Below, in pieces: positions 10,317-22,164 of a stretch of 64,000 bases of DNA. The position numbers were made by a program, and so were the translations under genes. Origin of the DNA: Sceloporus undulatus (taxonomy: Eukaryota; Chordata; Lepidosauria; Squamata; Phrynosomatidae). Where the stretch lies: positions 18,269,020-18,333,019 of the forward strand of contig NC_056528.1 of NCBI RefSeq assembly GCF_019175285.1, read 5' to 3'. Numbering within the stretch: the stretch's first letter is position 1; every line of letters begins with the position of its first letter. The notes under the pieces are model-generated. The model was given only the letters and a program-made list of their open reading frames with translations, was not told where the DNA came from and made no database searches.

Positions 10317-10913
10317 AAATGCAAAGATCCCCCGGAGAGTGTTTGCAAGTTGTGGCAACCAATCAAACCTTGCAAACTGTAGGAAGCTGCTGCTCTCCAA
10401 ACTGAAATCTGAACAAAACCATTTCCTCTGGCTCAGAGTTGGCCTTGCAAAACCAGAGAATCGCCGCCTTTGTCTCCTGCCTGGAGGTGACCCATAAAAA
10501 CTAGGCCTTCAGATCTGGCAACGCTACTTACTGGAGCTCAGGTGTGTGGGGCACACACTAACAGGGCCTTCTCCTGAGAAAGGCTTATGGAACCAATTGG
10601 CAAGTTGGGTAGGAAAATCTTCCATTGATTTATGCCTTCAGATTAAGCTCTGGCCAATCTTAGTAATGGGGTACCATTTGTTCTTTCACTGGGTAGCTTT
10701 CATCCATTGCTGGCAAGGAAGGCCCGTCAAGTTGATGGATACGTCGAAGAGTCCGCTCTTTCTGGAGACCCTTTTCTTCCCCATCTGCACCACCTCCAAA
10801 GCCATACTATAGTACGGTGCAAAATCAATAGTATATATCCCACAATATAGTTCTTAGAGGCTAGGAAACTTTCCACAGGGTTTAGAAGGGGGGAAAAAGG
10901 AGGAGGAGAGTGC

Positions 10914-10954
<41 letters not shown>

Positions 10955-12759
10955 GGAGGGGGGAGTCAGAGAGAATGAAAAAGTCACAGCTGTGGACCTG
11001 GACAGAGTATTGGGATGCAGCCAGTGGTGAGACATGAAGGCAAGGAGTGGAAACACACACACACACACACACACATGGCTGTACCAGGTTTGAGCACATG
11101 TTTGAGCAATTACAGAAAATGGGTCACTTAAAAAGTTGCTAGCCCTGGGGAAGACAGGTGGCTGGGAACAAGGGCTGGGACTGCAAGCCTTTTGGCTGGA
11201 CGCACCTTTTTAGAAGAGGAGACAGGGCATGGCATCCGGACTGCCCCGTCTCTCATCGCTCTTTCCAAGGATTCCCATTTCCCAGCAGGGATTTTGTCAT
11301 GATTTGAATCGGAGGGAGCCAGAATACTGCTTTTGATAATGATGATGGTAGTCTGTTCCGTAGGATAATTCAGATTCCTGGATTCTTGGATAGAAAGCAA
11401 ATCAGATAGTTAAAAATTCCATCCGTAACATCTGGCTGACTGAAATATTTACAACAATAATAACATTAACAACAACAACTGACATTCTACCTGGGATTTA
11501 TGCCTTCGTAAATGGCCTTGCTGTTGTGTGCCGTTCGAGTCGTTTCCAATGTAAGGCAACTTATGAGGTTTCATTTCATTTCTATGTTGCCTTTCTCCCA
11601 GAAAGGGACCCAAGGCAGCTCACAAATAAAACCATTGAAAAAGGTTACAATAAATACAGGCTCTGATGCAGGAGACCAGCTATTTACGCTAATGGTAATT
11701 GCCCTGGTAAAATTAAGAATATCCATTTCTGCCATCTTCAGGTCAAGAACCTCAGGCAGCTGAGCCCAAGACTTCGGAAAGCTGCCAACGGACATGGAGA
11801 TGCCTGTAACCAGAAGCTCCAGAGGATTTATTTTACATGAAAAACAGATTTTGGTGGTGGCTGTTTTGCATGGAGATTTGGCAGGACAGACGTAGTACTT
11901 AATAGGGCTTGATTTATGTTGAAAACTACCTCCCCCGGCAATACGGAAACTGCCTTGTTGGGGAAGGCGCTGCTTTGTAAAGTGGGCTTTTGGGGGGTTG
12001 AAGTACCTACGGAGATGCAGCTACATATTATACCTGATGCAGGATCTTGGCCAAAGATGTAGAAGGTACCTTCCCTCTCACCTCTGATTTTATAACAAAT
12101 ATTACAAAATACAATAAGTCTTTGTGATGTTTCCTAGGGAAACCCAAAGAGTGCAACCCAATAGAAACATGGTTTCTGTGCTTGCAAGCTCCATCTCTTC
12201 TCCTGCTGCACCTGTATCCTCCTTCTTTTATGGGCAGAATAAAAGAGCTACTTTGCACCATGTGGCCACCCGGCATGGACTGTTAGTGGAACACCTGCTG
12301 CCTCCCTGCCTTGAATAAGCTCCTTTATTAATGTTCCTTCCTGATCACTATTTCCTTCTCCGCAGCCCCAGACTTTTGATTCTTTCCAGAACGCCCAACC
12401 TTCTTTTTTCCCTGGTGCCCATTAAACCTGCAGCCTTTTTCTCTCGGATGCAAATCCAGGCTTTGGCTTTGGCCCCCCTGAAGGCCTATTCGAAGGCCTG
12501 AATGCTGCCTCTCTCAGCTATGCCTGATGGCCTCCTGCATCCGCCGCTGGGCTTGCCTGTTCTTTCTTCAGAAAGCTTTCTGAAGCACAAAGGTATCTAT
12601 GAGAGGAATGTCAATCTTTGATTATTTCATCCTTCTATACGAGGACAAGTTATGTAGTTTCCCACAAACCTCAGGACAAAGTGGCTATTTCTCTGCAGTA
12701 TTCTCCCTTGTCTTTTGACTGTCCCAAAGGGCTTGCCTTCCAATATTTCACAGGTGAAT
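10317..12759. other. Unique intergenic sequence with two microsatellites
   Basis: (GT)n lies at 10917-10953 and (AC)n at 11052-11075. The rest shows no exon or repeat I can name. It lies between MYMK (4 kb to the left) and the candidate ADAMTSL2 promoter. Confidence 0.5.
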
Positions 12760-12935
12760 TTCATAGAATCACAAGAGTTGGAAGAGATCGCAAGGGCCAT
12801 CTGATCCAACCCTGTTCTGCCATGTCCATCCAACCTTGCCAATCTAACCCAATTCTGCCAATACACAAGCAAAGCATCCCTGGTAGATGACCATTCAGTC
12901 ACTGTTTAAAAACCTCCAGAGATGGAGACCCACAA
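12760..12935 (-). mobile_element. CR1 LINE 3' end fragment
   Basis: TCATAGAATCACAAGAGTTGG, then AAGCATCCCTGGTAGATGACC and AAACCTCCAGAGATGGAGAC. Confidence 0.8.
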
Positions 12936-12939
12936 AGCA

Positions 12940-13120
12940 CAAAGAAGGAGATCCAACAAGGAACATGTGGCCAAAAATCAGAGTGAGGTCAAGATGGGGA
13001 ACATTCTTAATGAGGAAGAATATACAAGCAAGGAATGGATGCAGCAGTTTGCTTTTTCCTGAGCCTCCTGGGAAGGGCAAGATTTCATCCTTTCCTCTCC
13101 TTTCTCCTCACTGAGTGGAA
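12940..13120 (+). mobile_element. CCCTCCAAC-ended MITE fragment
   Basis: GATGCAGCAGTTTGCTTTTTCC and GGGAAGGGCAAGATTTC match the family core. Confidence 0.6.
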
Positions 13121-13468
13121 ATGACTACCTGCACATTTCTCTTAACCTTTCTTCCTCTTTACAAGAAGTTCATCATCTCTCTTCCCACATGGAAACATAT
13201 GCATTGTTTATGCAAATGTTTTCTTTAACAATGTGTTTGGGTACACACACCCCATTACAGTTAGTTTGCACATTTCTTTTTCCATTGTAGCCGCTTGTAT
13301 TTTTAACTGCATTTTTAAAACAAATGCAAATGTGGTTTTGCACATTATTTGAGTTCTTCAGTATACAATATCAATATCACAGGCATTCACACATTCATGG
13401 CAAGGCGTCCTTTGACTCAAAGTGACACTTGGAAGGAAGGATGTGGACACTTTTCAACTCCAAAAAAA

Positions 13469-13683
13469 CCCATACCCTCCAACTGTCCCATTTTGGCAGG
13501 GAGAGTCCCAAATAATCCTCTGCCATCCCACTTTTTCAGCTGCCTTTATAATGTCCCAGTTTCTCACTCCTCCTTCAACCTTCTCCCTTTGCCCTCAGCT
13601 TTCTTCAGTTGCTGCAAATCACTCCCTGATATTTCTTGGCCACATGTTTCCTGGTTTTCATGTGTGACATGTTGAAGGGTATG
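13469..13683 (-). mobile_element. CCCTCCAAC-ended MITE, internally deleted copy
   Basis: Both ends are present: CATACCCTCCAACTGTCCC at 13469 and ACATGTTGAAGGGTATG at 13683. The central third is missing. Confidence 0.7.
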
Positions 13684-14288
13684 TTAGTCTAGCTGGGCTA
13701 TAGCCTCCACTTGATGCTTCTTTAAACAATAGTTAAGGTTCTGGAAGCCAAGAGAATACTCTGATATTAAGGCAGACATCCCAAAGAGACAATACCTCTA
13801 GAAAATAAATAACAAACATGAGGAGGAAACAATCTGGAGACTGCCTGACGGATGGAAGAAGCAAACTTGACCTCAACCAGCCACAGTGCAGAGTCTGTTG
13901 GTTCGGCACCGATGAGAAGCCAAAATGGTAATTACAGTTTTGAACTCATATGAACTAAACAACTGGACAGAAAATTGTAGTCCTGGAGTCATGTTTGTGT
14001 CTGCAGACAACAGAAATGTTGAACTCACAATGTCGCTGAAAAGTAGAAACCTCTAAAGATATCCATCAAATGGCGTTCGAAGCTCCATTCACCTGAGTGG
14101 CCTGGTCACTTTCGTCAGGTGCACCCATAAGGTTGAGAACAAGCGAACGCTCACCCTCTGCCCTTTGGCAATAAGGGAGGAACATCAGAATTGCTGTATC
14201 AGGTTACGAGGTTAGCATAAAGAGAACATACCTGTGTGGCGCAACATCCACTTCTTCTTGGCCAGGTGAAGACTACGGACAAAGAGAA
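13684..14288. other. No feature recognised
   Basis: Intergenic sequence without a repeat or reading frame I can support. Confidence 0.4.
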
Positions 14289-14289
14289 A

Positions 14290-14535
14290 TACAGTGGGCC
14301 ATTGGTGTCTCCTGAGGTTTGATTCCAGGACCCCAGTGGATACCAAAATCCATGGATACTCAAGTCCATTAAATACAACAGACAGTAAAATAGTGTCCCC
14401 CATACAAAAAGCAAAATCAAAGCTTGCTTTTTGGAATTTATATATTTATAAAAAAAACATTTTCAAGCTATACTTGAATCTGTGGATGCTCGAATCCGTG
14501 GATAAAGAATTCAAGGATATGGAGGACTGCTGGCT
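14290..14535 (+). mobile_element. Tigger-like MITE
   Basis: ACAGTGGGCCATTGGTGTCTCC to GATATGGAGGACTGCTGGCTG. Confidence 0.8.
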
Positions 14536-14946
14536 GAAAGTCTTCAGCCCTTCCATTCAAAATCTGAAAGACATTTTAAAGACAGTTATCCATTTTGGGT
14601 GGCTGGTTTTTTTTACAGATGCTCTGAGAGCATGGCGAAGCGGCGAGAAAGGTTCTCTTTGGAGTTTGGCAAAGTTTGTTTTTCCAGTGAGGTACACAGA
14701 CAGTGTACCAACATTTCATCAGGATAAACAACAGTTTAAAAGCAGAAGGTGACAGGCACATATTGCTTCAGAGACTTGATGTCTTGTGGGATGTGAGATC
14801 TATGACTTGTTTACTCTCAAAGGAGGTAAGTGGCACCAACGCCCAGGCAGCTTTTTAAAGGAAACTCACCAATCCTAGACTGCTGTTGTTGTTGTTGTTG
14901 TTGATTTTGACTTCTGGTGAACTGAAGGTGAATCTACCTTGAGAGA

Positions 14947-15167
14947 GGCCTCATTTACACTGCAGAAATAATGCAGTTTGACACCGCTTTAACTGCCATG
15001 GCTCAGTGCTATTGAATCCTGAAATTTGTAGTTTTGTGAGACATTCACCCTTCTCTGTCAGGGAGCTCTGACCACAACAAATGCCCAAATCTCAGAATCT
15101 CATTGAGCCATGGCAGTTAAAGCAGTATCCAGCTGCATTATTTCTGCAGTGCAAATGAAGCCTAAGG
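14947..15167. mobile_element. Long-palindrome hAT-like MITE (TGCAGAAATAATGCAG family)
   Basis: CACTGCAGAAATAATGCAG at the left and CTGCATTATTTCTGCAGTGC at the right are inverted. The arms extend through ACTGCCATGGCTCA. Copies: 16925, 24043, 37010, 41372, 45084, 58490 and partial ones. hAT assignment is from memory of reptile repeats. Confidence 0.75.
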
Positions 15168-15472
15168 AGTTTATCACACTGGGGCTAATTTCAGCATTAA
15201 AGAGAGATTAAAGTGCATTTAAAGCATCCCGCAAATAAAGGGAACATCGCGAGTAATTGTGCAAATGATAATTACACGCAATTGCACAAATAAAGTGATA
15301 TTGGAAATGCATTGTCACTGAAATCTCAAAGGTAAAAAGATGCTTCTTTGTGACCACTTTAATGGCGGGTTTTGTGCGATGTAAGGTGAAATCGTTTCAC
15401 GTAATTACGTGATTTTTCCAGAATATTCACAGGATAAACTTCCTATCTCCTTCATGTGATAAACTCCTAAGT
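15168..15472. mobile_element. MITE with GGAGTTTATCACAC ends
   Basis: AGGAGTTTATCACACTGGGG and CTTCATGTGATAAACTCCTAAG are inverted ends. It lies end to end with the previous palindrome. Confidence 0.75.
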
Positions 15473-15589
15473 CAGGCAGAATTTCTCTGCTTGATGTTCT
15501 TAATGCTTTGCTCCTGATTTTTATATTCAAGTATATGCCATTCAGGACACTCTTACTTTCCCATATCCTCCAACTGTCCCAGTTCCACC

Positions 15590-15812
15590 TAAACGTTAAG
15601 GAAGAACGTCTTGACTGTAAGAACCATTCAACAGTGGAATAGGTTGCCTTGAAGGATGATGGAATCTCCTTCTTTGGAGGTCCTGTCCTGTCCAATCCTA
15701 TCCTATCCTGTCCTGTCCTGAGCTTGGATAGACATCTTCCTGCAGTGCTTTTGTTGTGTCTTCCTGCCCTTGTGGTGACACTTGAGGCCCCTTCCAACTT
15801 AGTGATTCTAAC
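15590..15812 (+). mobile_element. CR1 LINE 3' end fragment with local TCCTATCCTGTCC expansion
   Basis: GAATCTCCTTCTTTGGAGGTC, then a short tandem of TCCTGTCC/TCCTATCC (15681-15720), then GGCCCCTTCCAACTTAGTGATTC. Confidence 0.75.
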
Positions 15813-15912
15813 CAAGCAGTTCTGCTCATCCTGAATTCTGACACACGATCCTCACCCTACATAATGAATAAGCACAATGGTTCAAGAGTCCACAGGTCTA
15901 TGAGACATGGGG

Positions 15913-16047
15913 CAGAGCAATGGTTCGCAACCTTTGGCCTTCCAGATGTTTTCGATCCCCATAATTCCTGACTGTTGGCCAAGTTGGCTGGGGCTTCTGG
16001 GACCTGAGGTCCAAAACAAATGGAGGTCCAAAGGTTGAGAACCACTG
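15913..16047. mobile_element. Short palindromic MITE (GGTTGAGAACCACTG family)
   Basis: CAATGGTTCGCAACCTTTGG to CCAAAGGTTGAGAACCACTG. Confidence 0.8.
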
Positions 16048-16589
16048 GGTTAGAGTGCTAGGAACAATGTGGTGGGTCTCTTTTCACCCTGCGAGTTGGC
16101 TGTATAAAATATTCCAGTGCCCAAAGTGATTTGGCATTTCAGACCCACTTAATGAAATTCCCCGTCTCAAATAAATAAAAATAAAGAGACGATCATCCAA
16201 AAGTCAGGCTCGCATGTTCCATTACAAGTGCATCTTAGCTGTGTATGATCCTTCTCACTCAGTGCAACAAGCGTTCTGGTAGTAAATAACATCTGCTTGC
16301 AATTTCTCCTTCCCTGGCCAAAAAGACAGAGAGAGGCGAAAAGCATCATGTGGGATCGTCTGCTGGTGATTAATAGCACACCTGCCCCAAAGCCCAGCCG
16401 ATATGATGGTAGCCCATTAATCACTGTGTGTTGTTGGGGTTGTGTTGATTTACTACCAGTCAAGAAAGTACCAGGGCTCATGTTCTTTTGCTGTGGCCAA
16501 ATTACTTCTGTAAGTGTCTAGAATCTGGAATCAGTCTCTTTAGGGATGCTTTGAATCCACAGTGTTTGGCTTCTGATGTGAAAACCACC

Positions 16590-16830
16590 AATTCATAGAA
16601 TCATTGAATCTGGGACCACAGGGGTCAAGTATTCCAATCTCCTGCCATGCAGGAATACACAACTGCTACAACACTTCTGAAAGATGACCATCCGATCTCT
16701 GTTTCAAGACCTCCAAAGAAGGAGATGCCACCACCCTCCAAAGCAGTCTATCCATCTGTAGAACAAATTTTATAGGGAAGACCTTCTTCCTACAGTTTAG
16801 GTGGAATCTCTTGTATTTTCAATCCACTGG
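16590..16830 (-). mobile_element. CR1 LINE 3' end fragment
   Basis: ATTCATAGAATCATTGAATC, then CAAGACCTCCAAAGAAGGAGA. Confidence 0.8.
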
Positions 16831-16924
16831 TCCCAAAATCTGATCTCTATGGCAGCAGTAAATGAGTCAGTCCATCTTGTACATGACATCACTTCATGGG
16901 ATTAAAGATGGCTATGATGTCCTC

Positions 16925-17106
16925 TTTCAGGTGCAGAATTAATGTGGTTTGGTACCACTTTAACTGTCATGGCTCTGTTCTATGGAATCCTGGGATTTGA
17001 AGCTTGTTACCAGAGCTCTTTAACAGAGACGGTGAAACATCTCACAAAACCACAAATCCCAGGGATCTATAACGTTCAGCCATGGCAGTTAAAGTGGTGT
17101 CAAATG
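16925..17106. mobile_element. hAT-like palindromic MITE
   Basis: GTACCACTTTAACTGTCATGG and CCATGGCAGTTAAAGTGGTG arms. Confidence 0.7.
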
Positions 17107-17124
17107 GTCTCCCATTCATATGTC

Positions 17125-17325
17125 TATGTGTATGTGCGTTTATGACTCCATGAATTGCATGGATTTTCTTAGGCGAGGAAGATTCAGAGGTGGGTTTGCC
17201 AGGTCCTTCCTATGAAATCTAACCTACAGCACTTGGTATTCCTTGCTGGTCTCCTAGCCAAGTCCTAACCAGGGACGATCCTGATTAGCTTCCAAGATCA
17301 GATGGGATCTGGTGCCTTTAGAGGA
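17125..17325 (-). mobile_element. 5S rRNA-headed SINE
   Basis: The reverse strand begins with 5S-like text. On the plus strand GGTCTCCTAGCCAAGTCCTAACCAGG, then CTTAGCTTCCAAGATCAGAT-type text (17262-17315), parallels the complement of the vertebrate 5S internal promoter half. Its body (GATTTTCTTAGGCGAGG, GATTCAGAGGTGGGTTTGCC) is shared with the tRNA-headed SINE. Confidence 0.8.
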
Positions 17326-17344
17326 TTTAGGCCATAAAGGTAAA

Positions 17345-17685
17345 GGCATTCCCTGTTGACAAGGTTGTCAAGTTGTGTCTGACCATAGAGGACGGTGCTC
17401 ATCTCTGTTACTAAGCCAAAGAGTCAGCATTGTCTGAGGACTGCTCTGGTGGTCATGTGGCCAGCATGACTGCACCAAACACTGTTACCTTCCCACTGAG
17501 AAGTGGTACCTATCTATGTACTTGCATTTGCATGCTTTGGAACTGCTAGGTTGGCAGAAGCTGGGGCTAGTGATGGGAGTTCGCCCCATCATGCAGCACC
17601 TGGGCCTTGAACTGCCAACATGCCAATCTTGCAATCAACAGAGTCCGTGTCTTAACCACTTGAGCCACTGCATCCCATTTAGGCC
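17345..17685 (-). mobile_element. Second tRNA-headed SINE family, near full-length
   Basis: The complement starts GGGATGCAGTGGCTCAAGTGG (tRNA-like head). The body on the plus strand includes CAGCATGACTGCACCAAACAC and TGTCTGACCATAGAGGACGG. It is the same family as 55290-55560. Confidence 0.75.
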
Positions 17686-17898
17686 ATACTGCCCCCTTTA
17701 AAAAAATTATTATCCACCAAGTCTGGCTTCAGGAAACAAACTGGCAATGGGTGATGATGTGGGGGGGGGGGGAAAGCATATTATGTGAAAGCCAGGCTTG
17801 GAAGAGAGGAGTGGATGTTTGGGAGGGAGATGGTATGGGGAGAGAGAGCATCTCAGGGAAGTTGTGTGGAGAGGTCCTCCTCACTGTCTGTCCGACAG

Positions 17899-17906
17899 CT
17901 ATAAAA
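17899..17906 (+). promoter_or_regulatory. ADAMTSL2: Candidate TATA box upstream of ADAMTSL2
   Basis: CTATAAAA lies in non-repetitive DNA about 310 bp upstream of a good GT donor at 18216, in the right orientation for ADAMTSL2. It could instead be a chance match. Confidence 0.35.
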
Positions 17907-17929
17907 CTGACTCCAGTTGACTTGGGATA

Positions 17930-18215
17930 ACCGCTAAGCAGCCAGCTCCTCCTTTCAGGACCCTTTGGCTGGCCTTTGAAGTTGGAGGAGAGAGAGAGAG
18001 AGAGAAAGAAGGGAAGGGAAGAGGGAGGGAGAAAGTGTGTCTGCAATTTCTGCACCTCCTCTTTTTCTCCTGCTGCTGCTGTTTCTCCTGCAAACTGCCT
18101 TACCTCACTCCTCCGACTCCACAGAGGCGCTTGTTGCACCTGGTTGTGCCTGGCGCATCTTTTCCAAAAGCTTGAGAGCGCAACATTTGGATGCCAAGGG
18201 GTCCCTTGCTCTAAG
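17930..18215 (+). other. ADAMTSL2: Candidate non-coding first exon of ADAMTSL2
   Basis: This unique stretch follows a TATA-like box, contains a GA tract and then a CT-rich, moderately GC-rich segment, and ends at a CTAAG|GTATGC donor. No ATG opens a frame compatible with the first coding exon; one ATG at 18191 opens only a seven-codon frame. Human ADAMTSL2, as I recall, also begins translation in its second exon. The start coordinate is a guess at about 25-30 bp past the TATA box. Confidence 0.35.
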
Positions 18216-18676
18216 GTATGCCTTCTCTTCACCTTGCCATTCCTTTGGTTTTGCAAACTTCTTCTTCTTATTATTATTTTTTGCATCCTTTTGGAAGGAG
18301 GTGAGGGTGGTAAATTTTCATTCAGAAGAAAGCAATGTCCAAATATATGTGGGGGGGAAACCCCCAACCTAGGGCTCTTTTTTCTTTTTTTTTTTTTGCA
18401 TCAGCTGAAGGAGGAATTTATTTGTCTTTGGTTTGCTGCAGACAGAACAATTCTCAGAATCTGGGCACTGTGTGTAAGGCGGGAGACTGTTATATAATAC
18501 CAGGGAAACAGTTAAAGTTTATTTTCCCCCCTCTCTCCCTCCCTTACATTTCTAGTCACTGCATATTTTTGTAATTCCCCATTTGCCCACAAATAAACCA
18601 AAATTAAAAGGCACAATTTGGAGGTTTTCCCCTCTTTTTGCCCTCTTGGTCAGATTTTCTTTTAAAGTGTATATAA

Positions 18677-18679
18677 TCA

Positions 18680-18713
<34 letters not shown>

Positions 18714-18714
18714 G
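18677..18714. repeat. (CT)n microsatellite
   Basis: About 18 CT units with one interruption, in the candidate ADAMTSL2 intron 1. Confidence 0.95.
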
Positions 18715-19107
18715 GATTGAAAGAAGAATAATTATTTTACTGGCTTTGAACCAGAGGTGGCTTAAGGCTTTAATGAAAACCAACTGTGTCGGGTAAGTTT
18801 CAGCCACCTGTCTCTGGGACACCCAGCCAAGAGCTCTGGGACTTATGGATGCTGAGTTTTGGGAATTGCATTTAGGGAGGGCCCCAGATATAGTTTATAC
18901 AGCGAAATAAGGTGCAAGCAGTGAAAGGAATGATGCATTGGTACCCAAGGGAAGCTGTTAGACGTATCTCTTCCTGGTCTTCAAGGTCAAAAATGAGGAA
19001 GGTTGGGTGGTTTTGTGTGTGTGTGTTCCAAAAACATAGATTTGCTCATATGGTAAAGCCCTGGGATTGAAACCTGGACACATTCATTGAAGTGGGATGA
19101 AGCAGCG

Positions 19108-19603
19108 AGCTTGTCTACATGGATCAATTCCCCCTCGCTACATCTTGTTTACATGACTCAGGTCAAAACCTTGAATCAGGTGTAGTTTGTCTTCATGATG
19201 CCCATATGCAATTCAAGGCTTCCTTTTCCAACCCATACTTAAATAATTCAACTTTTGCTGCAGGTTTTGGGCTTTCTTCACAGCTGCAACAGTGGCTGCC
19301 TTCATTCATGGTCCCTGCAAGCTGCCCGGTGCTGCCACTTGTGGGCACATGTCTCCCTGAATGCAGAACAAGGTGCCTAGCATTGATAGCATGGCTGCGC
19401 GTCTCGCTCTGACTGGGCACTGGGGGATGGATGGAGACCACATGGGAAGGCAGCCAACCGTTCACTGTGAGGGCTGAAAACATGCAGTAAGAGGTATCAG
19501 GTAAGGAGCAAATTTGGGGAAAATTCAGGGCCAGAATACTCCAAAGACACTGGAGAATTTAATTCTCTTGGTAAATCTTGGTAAGTCAAGACAAGCCCTG
19601 AGA
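19108..19603 (+). mobile_element. ~480-bp interspersed DNA element, copy 2
   Basis: It matches 1165-1647 in order: CTTGTCTACATGGATCAATT, GTCTTCATGATGCCCATATG, CATGGGAAGGCAGCCAACC, GGGCCAGAATACTCC. Confidence 0.65.
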
Positions 19604-20514
19604 GACACCTGTATCATAATTCTTCCCCACTAGGGTGGTTAGGGGCATTGGGCCATGTGTTTATGGAGCAGAGGTTGGCAATACACATTTCAGATGCTCC
19701 TTAAAAAAGGACCGAGGGGTAGGTGAGTACAGAGGCAACGGACTTCTGTATTGTATAGACAGCACTGGTCCATGGGTTCAACCCCTTGTGTCCCAGGTGA
19801 AAAGGGATCTATTAGCTTGCATGGGATGGTTGGTCCAGCTAAATCATCTTTCCTCCAACTGCCTGGTCTTGAGTAACAGCAGCTTTCTAAGGACTTTGGT
19901 GAAAAAGGGTCTTGTCTTGACCTTTTAGCTTTGGCCATTTAACTGGTCATTAGGGTTGCTAGATCTCCGGGAGATATCCAGCCCATACTTTCTGGGCTTG
20001 GCCACTCTTCTCCAGTCTTCAGAGCAGGGGTCGAGGGATCTCAGGATGAAACTGCTGCCTTGTAAAGCATGTGAATCTTTTCCTCATCAGTGGGTTTTTA
20101 AAACATTGGATGGCATACTGGAGTGCAACTGCGGTTGATCATGCTCCAGGTATCGTGCTTATTGGCACCACCATGAATGGCATGTTTCAAGAATGCCCTG
20201 TGTAACATCACCAGAGCTTGTCATCCGTAGGTCTCAGGTTTTGGCTTGGCGTAGTCCTAACCTGGCAGCCCTATTGGGTGCAGTTGCAGCAGTTTATCTT
20301 GTAACTTTGCATGTTTGGTATATGTGCTCTTTTGCTTAATATGTAAGCTGCTTTGAGTCCCAGCTTTGCAGAAAGGTTGGGGTATAAATAAAGGTAATTA
20401 CAACAGCAGCAGCAATAACAATAACTGAGTAAGTCCTAGAGTCAGAATCGTATAGCAATTTGAATGATGGACTAGGACATTGGGGACCAGGGTACAAATC
20501 CCCACTTAGCCATA

Positions 20515-20687
20515 CTACCTCATGGATACCAACATCCAGGGATGCACAAGTCCAGTTATATACAATGGCATAGTACAATGGTGTCCTTTATATAAAATGG
20601 CAAAATCAAGGGGGAGGGGATATTTTTAAATCATGGATGGTGGAATCCGTGGATGCAGAATCTGTGGATACGGAGGGTTGGTTGTAG
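20515..20687 (+). mobile_element. Tigger-like MITE, internally shortened
   Basis: CTCATGGATACCAACATCC, ATATACAATGGCATAGTAC and GGATACGGAGGGTTGGTTGTA. Confidence 0.75.
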
Positions 20688-21530
20688 TTTCTATGCTACT
20701 TTTCCTAGAACAGCTGAAACATGCATAAAAATTTGAGATCTATTTCTGGAACTGCTCCAGGGGTCCCAGTTAACTTTAATCCAACCTTGGTTGTGCCCCT
20801 TCAAAACTCAAGACAGAAATGGCACCAGTGGTTCTGCTCCTTTTCTGCTCCTTGCAGATGCTTGCTGTAAGGTTGCTTTCTCTCCAGATCTTGTTCAGGG
20901 CTGCAAAGTATTGCTCTCTCAGTTCTCTCAGCCTGGTTGGAACGGGACACCATGCAACTCAGACATAGTCTGAAACCAGGGAGGATGGTGGAGGGGGGGG
21001 GGGGACTCTGTGCAGTATTAATACAATAATCCATTTCAGTTTGGAAAAGCCGTCTCTCCACTCCTGGTGGTGAGAGCCAGAGATGAGCAGAACTTCAGGA
21101 AATTCTCACTCCAGGCAGCCAAAAGAAAGTGGGATGGTGTGTATGTGTGCTGTCTGTGCTGTGTAGAGAGAGCCCAACCCGCCTCTTAGAGGCTGGATTG
21201 TTTGAGGAAGAGAAACCCTTAGTTATATTCTAGGGGAAAGCAAAGGAGGATGTTGGGATCAAGAAGATCAGGATGGTGCTTCTGAACCTGCTTGGCTTGG
21301 GATTTGGTGGATGGTGGCAGTGCCACAATTCTGGATGCAGGAAGAGAAGGACAAATTGCAAGGGGAATTGTGTGGGTTGCAGTGTGTGTGTGCTAACAAT
21401 CTTAAGAGGGTGTCACACAACACAATTGGGAGAGGTAAAGGTGAAGCCCTGTCAGGGGGAGAAAGACGTTAAAACGCTGGCCATGTCAAAGATTCATCTG
21501 GACTTGTTTCCCACTAGATATAAAATAAGC
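20688..21530. other. No gene recognised; candidate ADAMTSL2 intron 1
   Basis: It contains a G homopolymer of about 12 (20991-21003), otherwise nothing nameable. Confidence 0.4.
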
Positions 21531-21534
21531 ATGA

Positions 21535-21762
21535 CCCAGCATGGTATAGTGGTTTGAGCATTGGACTATGGCTCTGGAGACCAGGGTGTGAATCCTTTCT
21601 TGGCCATGGAAACCCACTGAGTGACCTTGGGCTAGTCACACTCTCTCAGCCTCAAAGGATGCCAAGGACAATTGCCTCTGAACAAATCTTGCCAAGATGT
21701 TCCCGTGATAGGTTTGCTTTAGGGTTGCCATAAACTAGAAATAACCTGAAGGCACAAACAAT
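21535..21762 (+). mobile_element. tRNA-headed SINE
   Basis: GCATGGTATAGTGGTTTGAGC head, CCACTGAGTGACCTTGGGC middle, CTGAAGGCACAAACAATG tail. Confidence 0.88.
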
Positions 21763-21824
21763 GACCTGAGCTTAAATCTGTATGTATACCTGTGATATAG
21801 CTATGTCTGGCTGTGATATAGTTA

Positions 21825-22030
21825 TGTGGTATAGGGATCTGAGTGTTGGATTAGGATTCGGGGAGACCAGGGTTCGAACCCCTGCTCAGCTATGGAAACC
21901 CACTGGGTGATGCTGGGCAGCTTACACTCATTCAGCCTTACAGGAAGGCAATAGATAAACCTTCCCATGGTAAACCTTGCCAAGAAAATGCTAGGATAAG
22001 GTCACCATAAGTCTGGAGGAAAGGCAGGTA
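21825..22030 (+). mobile_element. tRNA-headed SINE with intact B box
   Basis: The head holds GGTTCGAACCCC (21871-21882), a perfect B-box core. The body ends CACCATAAGTCTGGAGG. Confidence 0.85.
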
Positions 22031-22164
22031 AGTATTTGATTTATAGCCTGCCTTTCCCCTACAGAGTGGTTCAGCAACCAAATACAAAATAAAGTAGGGG
22101 AAAAGGATATACAGGAAGCCAGTTAAAATTTGGCTTCAGAGCCAGCCATCTGAAAAGCCAAAAC

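Noticed and set aside
17230-17320. Possible 5S rRNA gene on the minus strand
   Set aside because: Only a diverged part of 5S is present, fused to a SINE body.
17729-18367. 212-codon open frame on the minus strand
   Set aside because: Low-complexity Ser/Leu/Pro composition over GA and poly-G tracts with no recognisable family; it overlaps the candidate ADAMTSL2 5' exon.
21825-21900. tRNA-like sequence with a perfect B box
   Set aside because: It continues into the SINE body; the cloverleaf is not complete, so it is a SINE head and not a tRNA gene.
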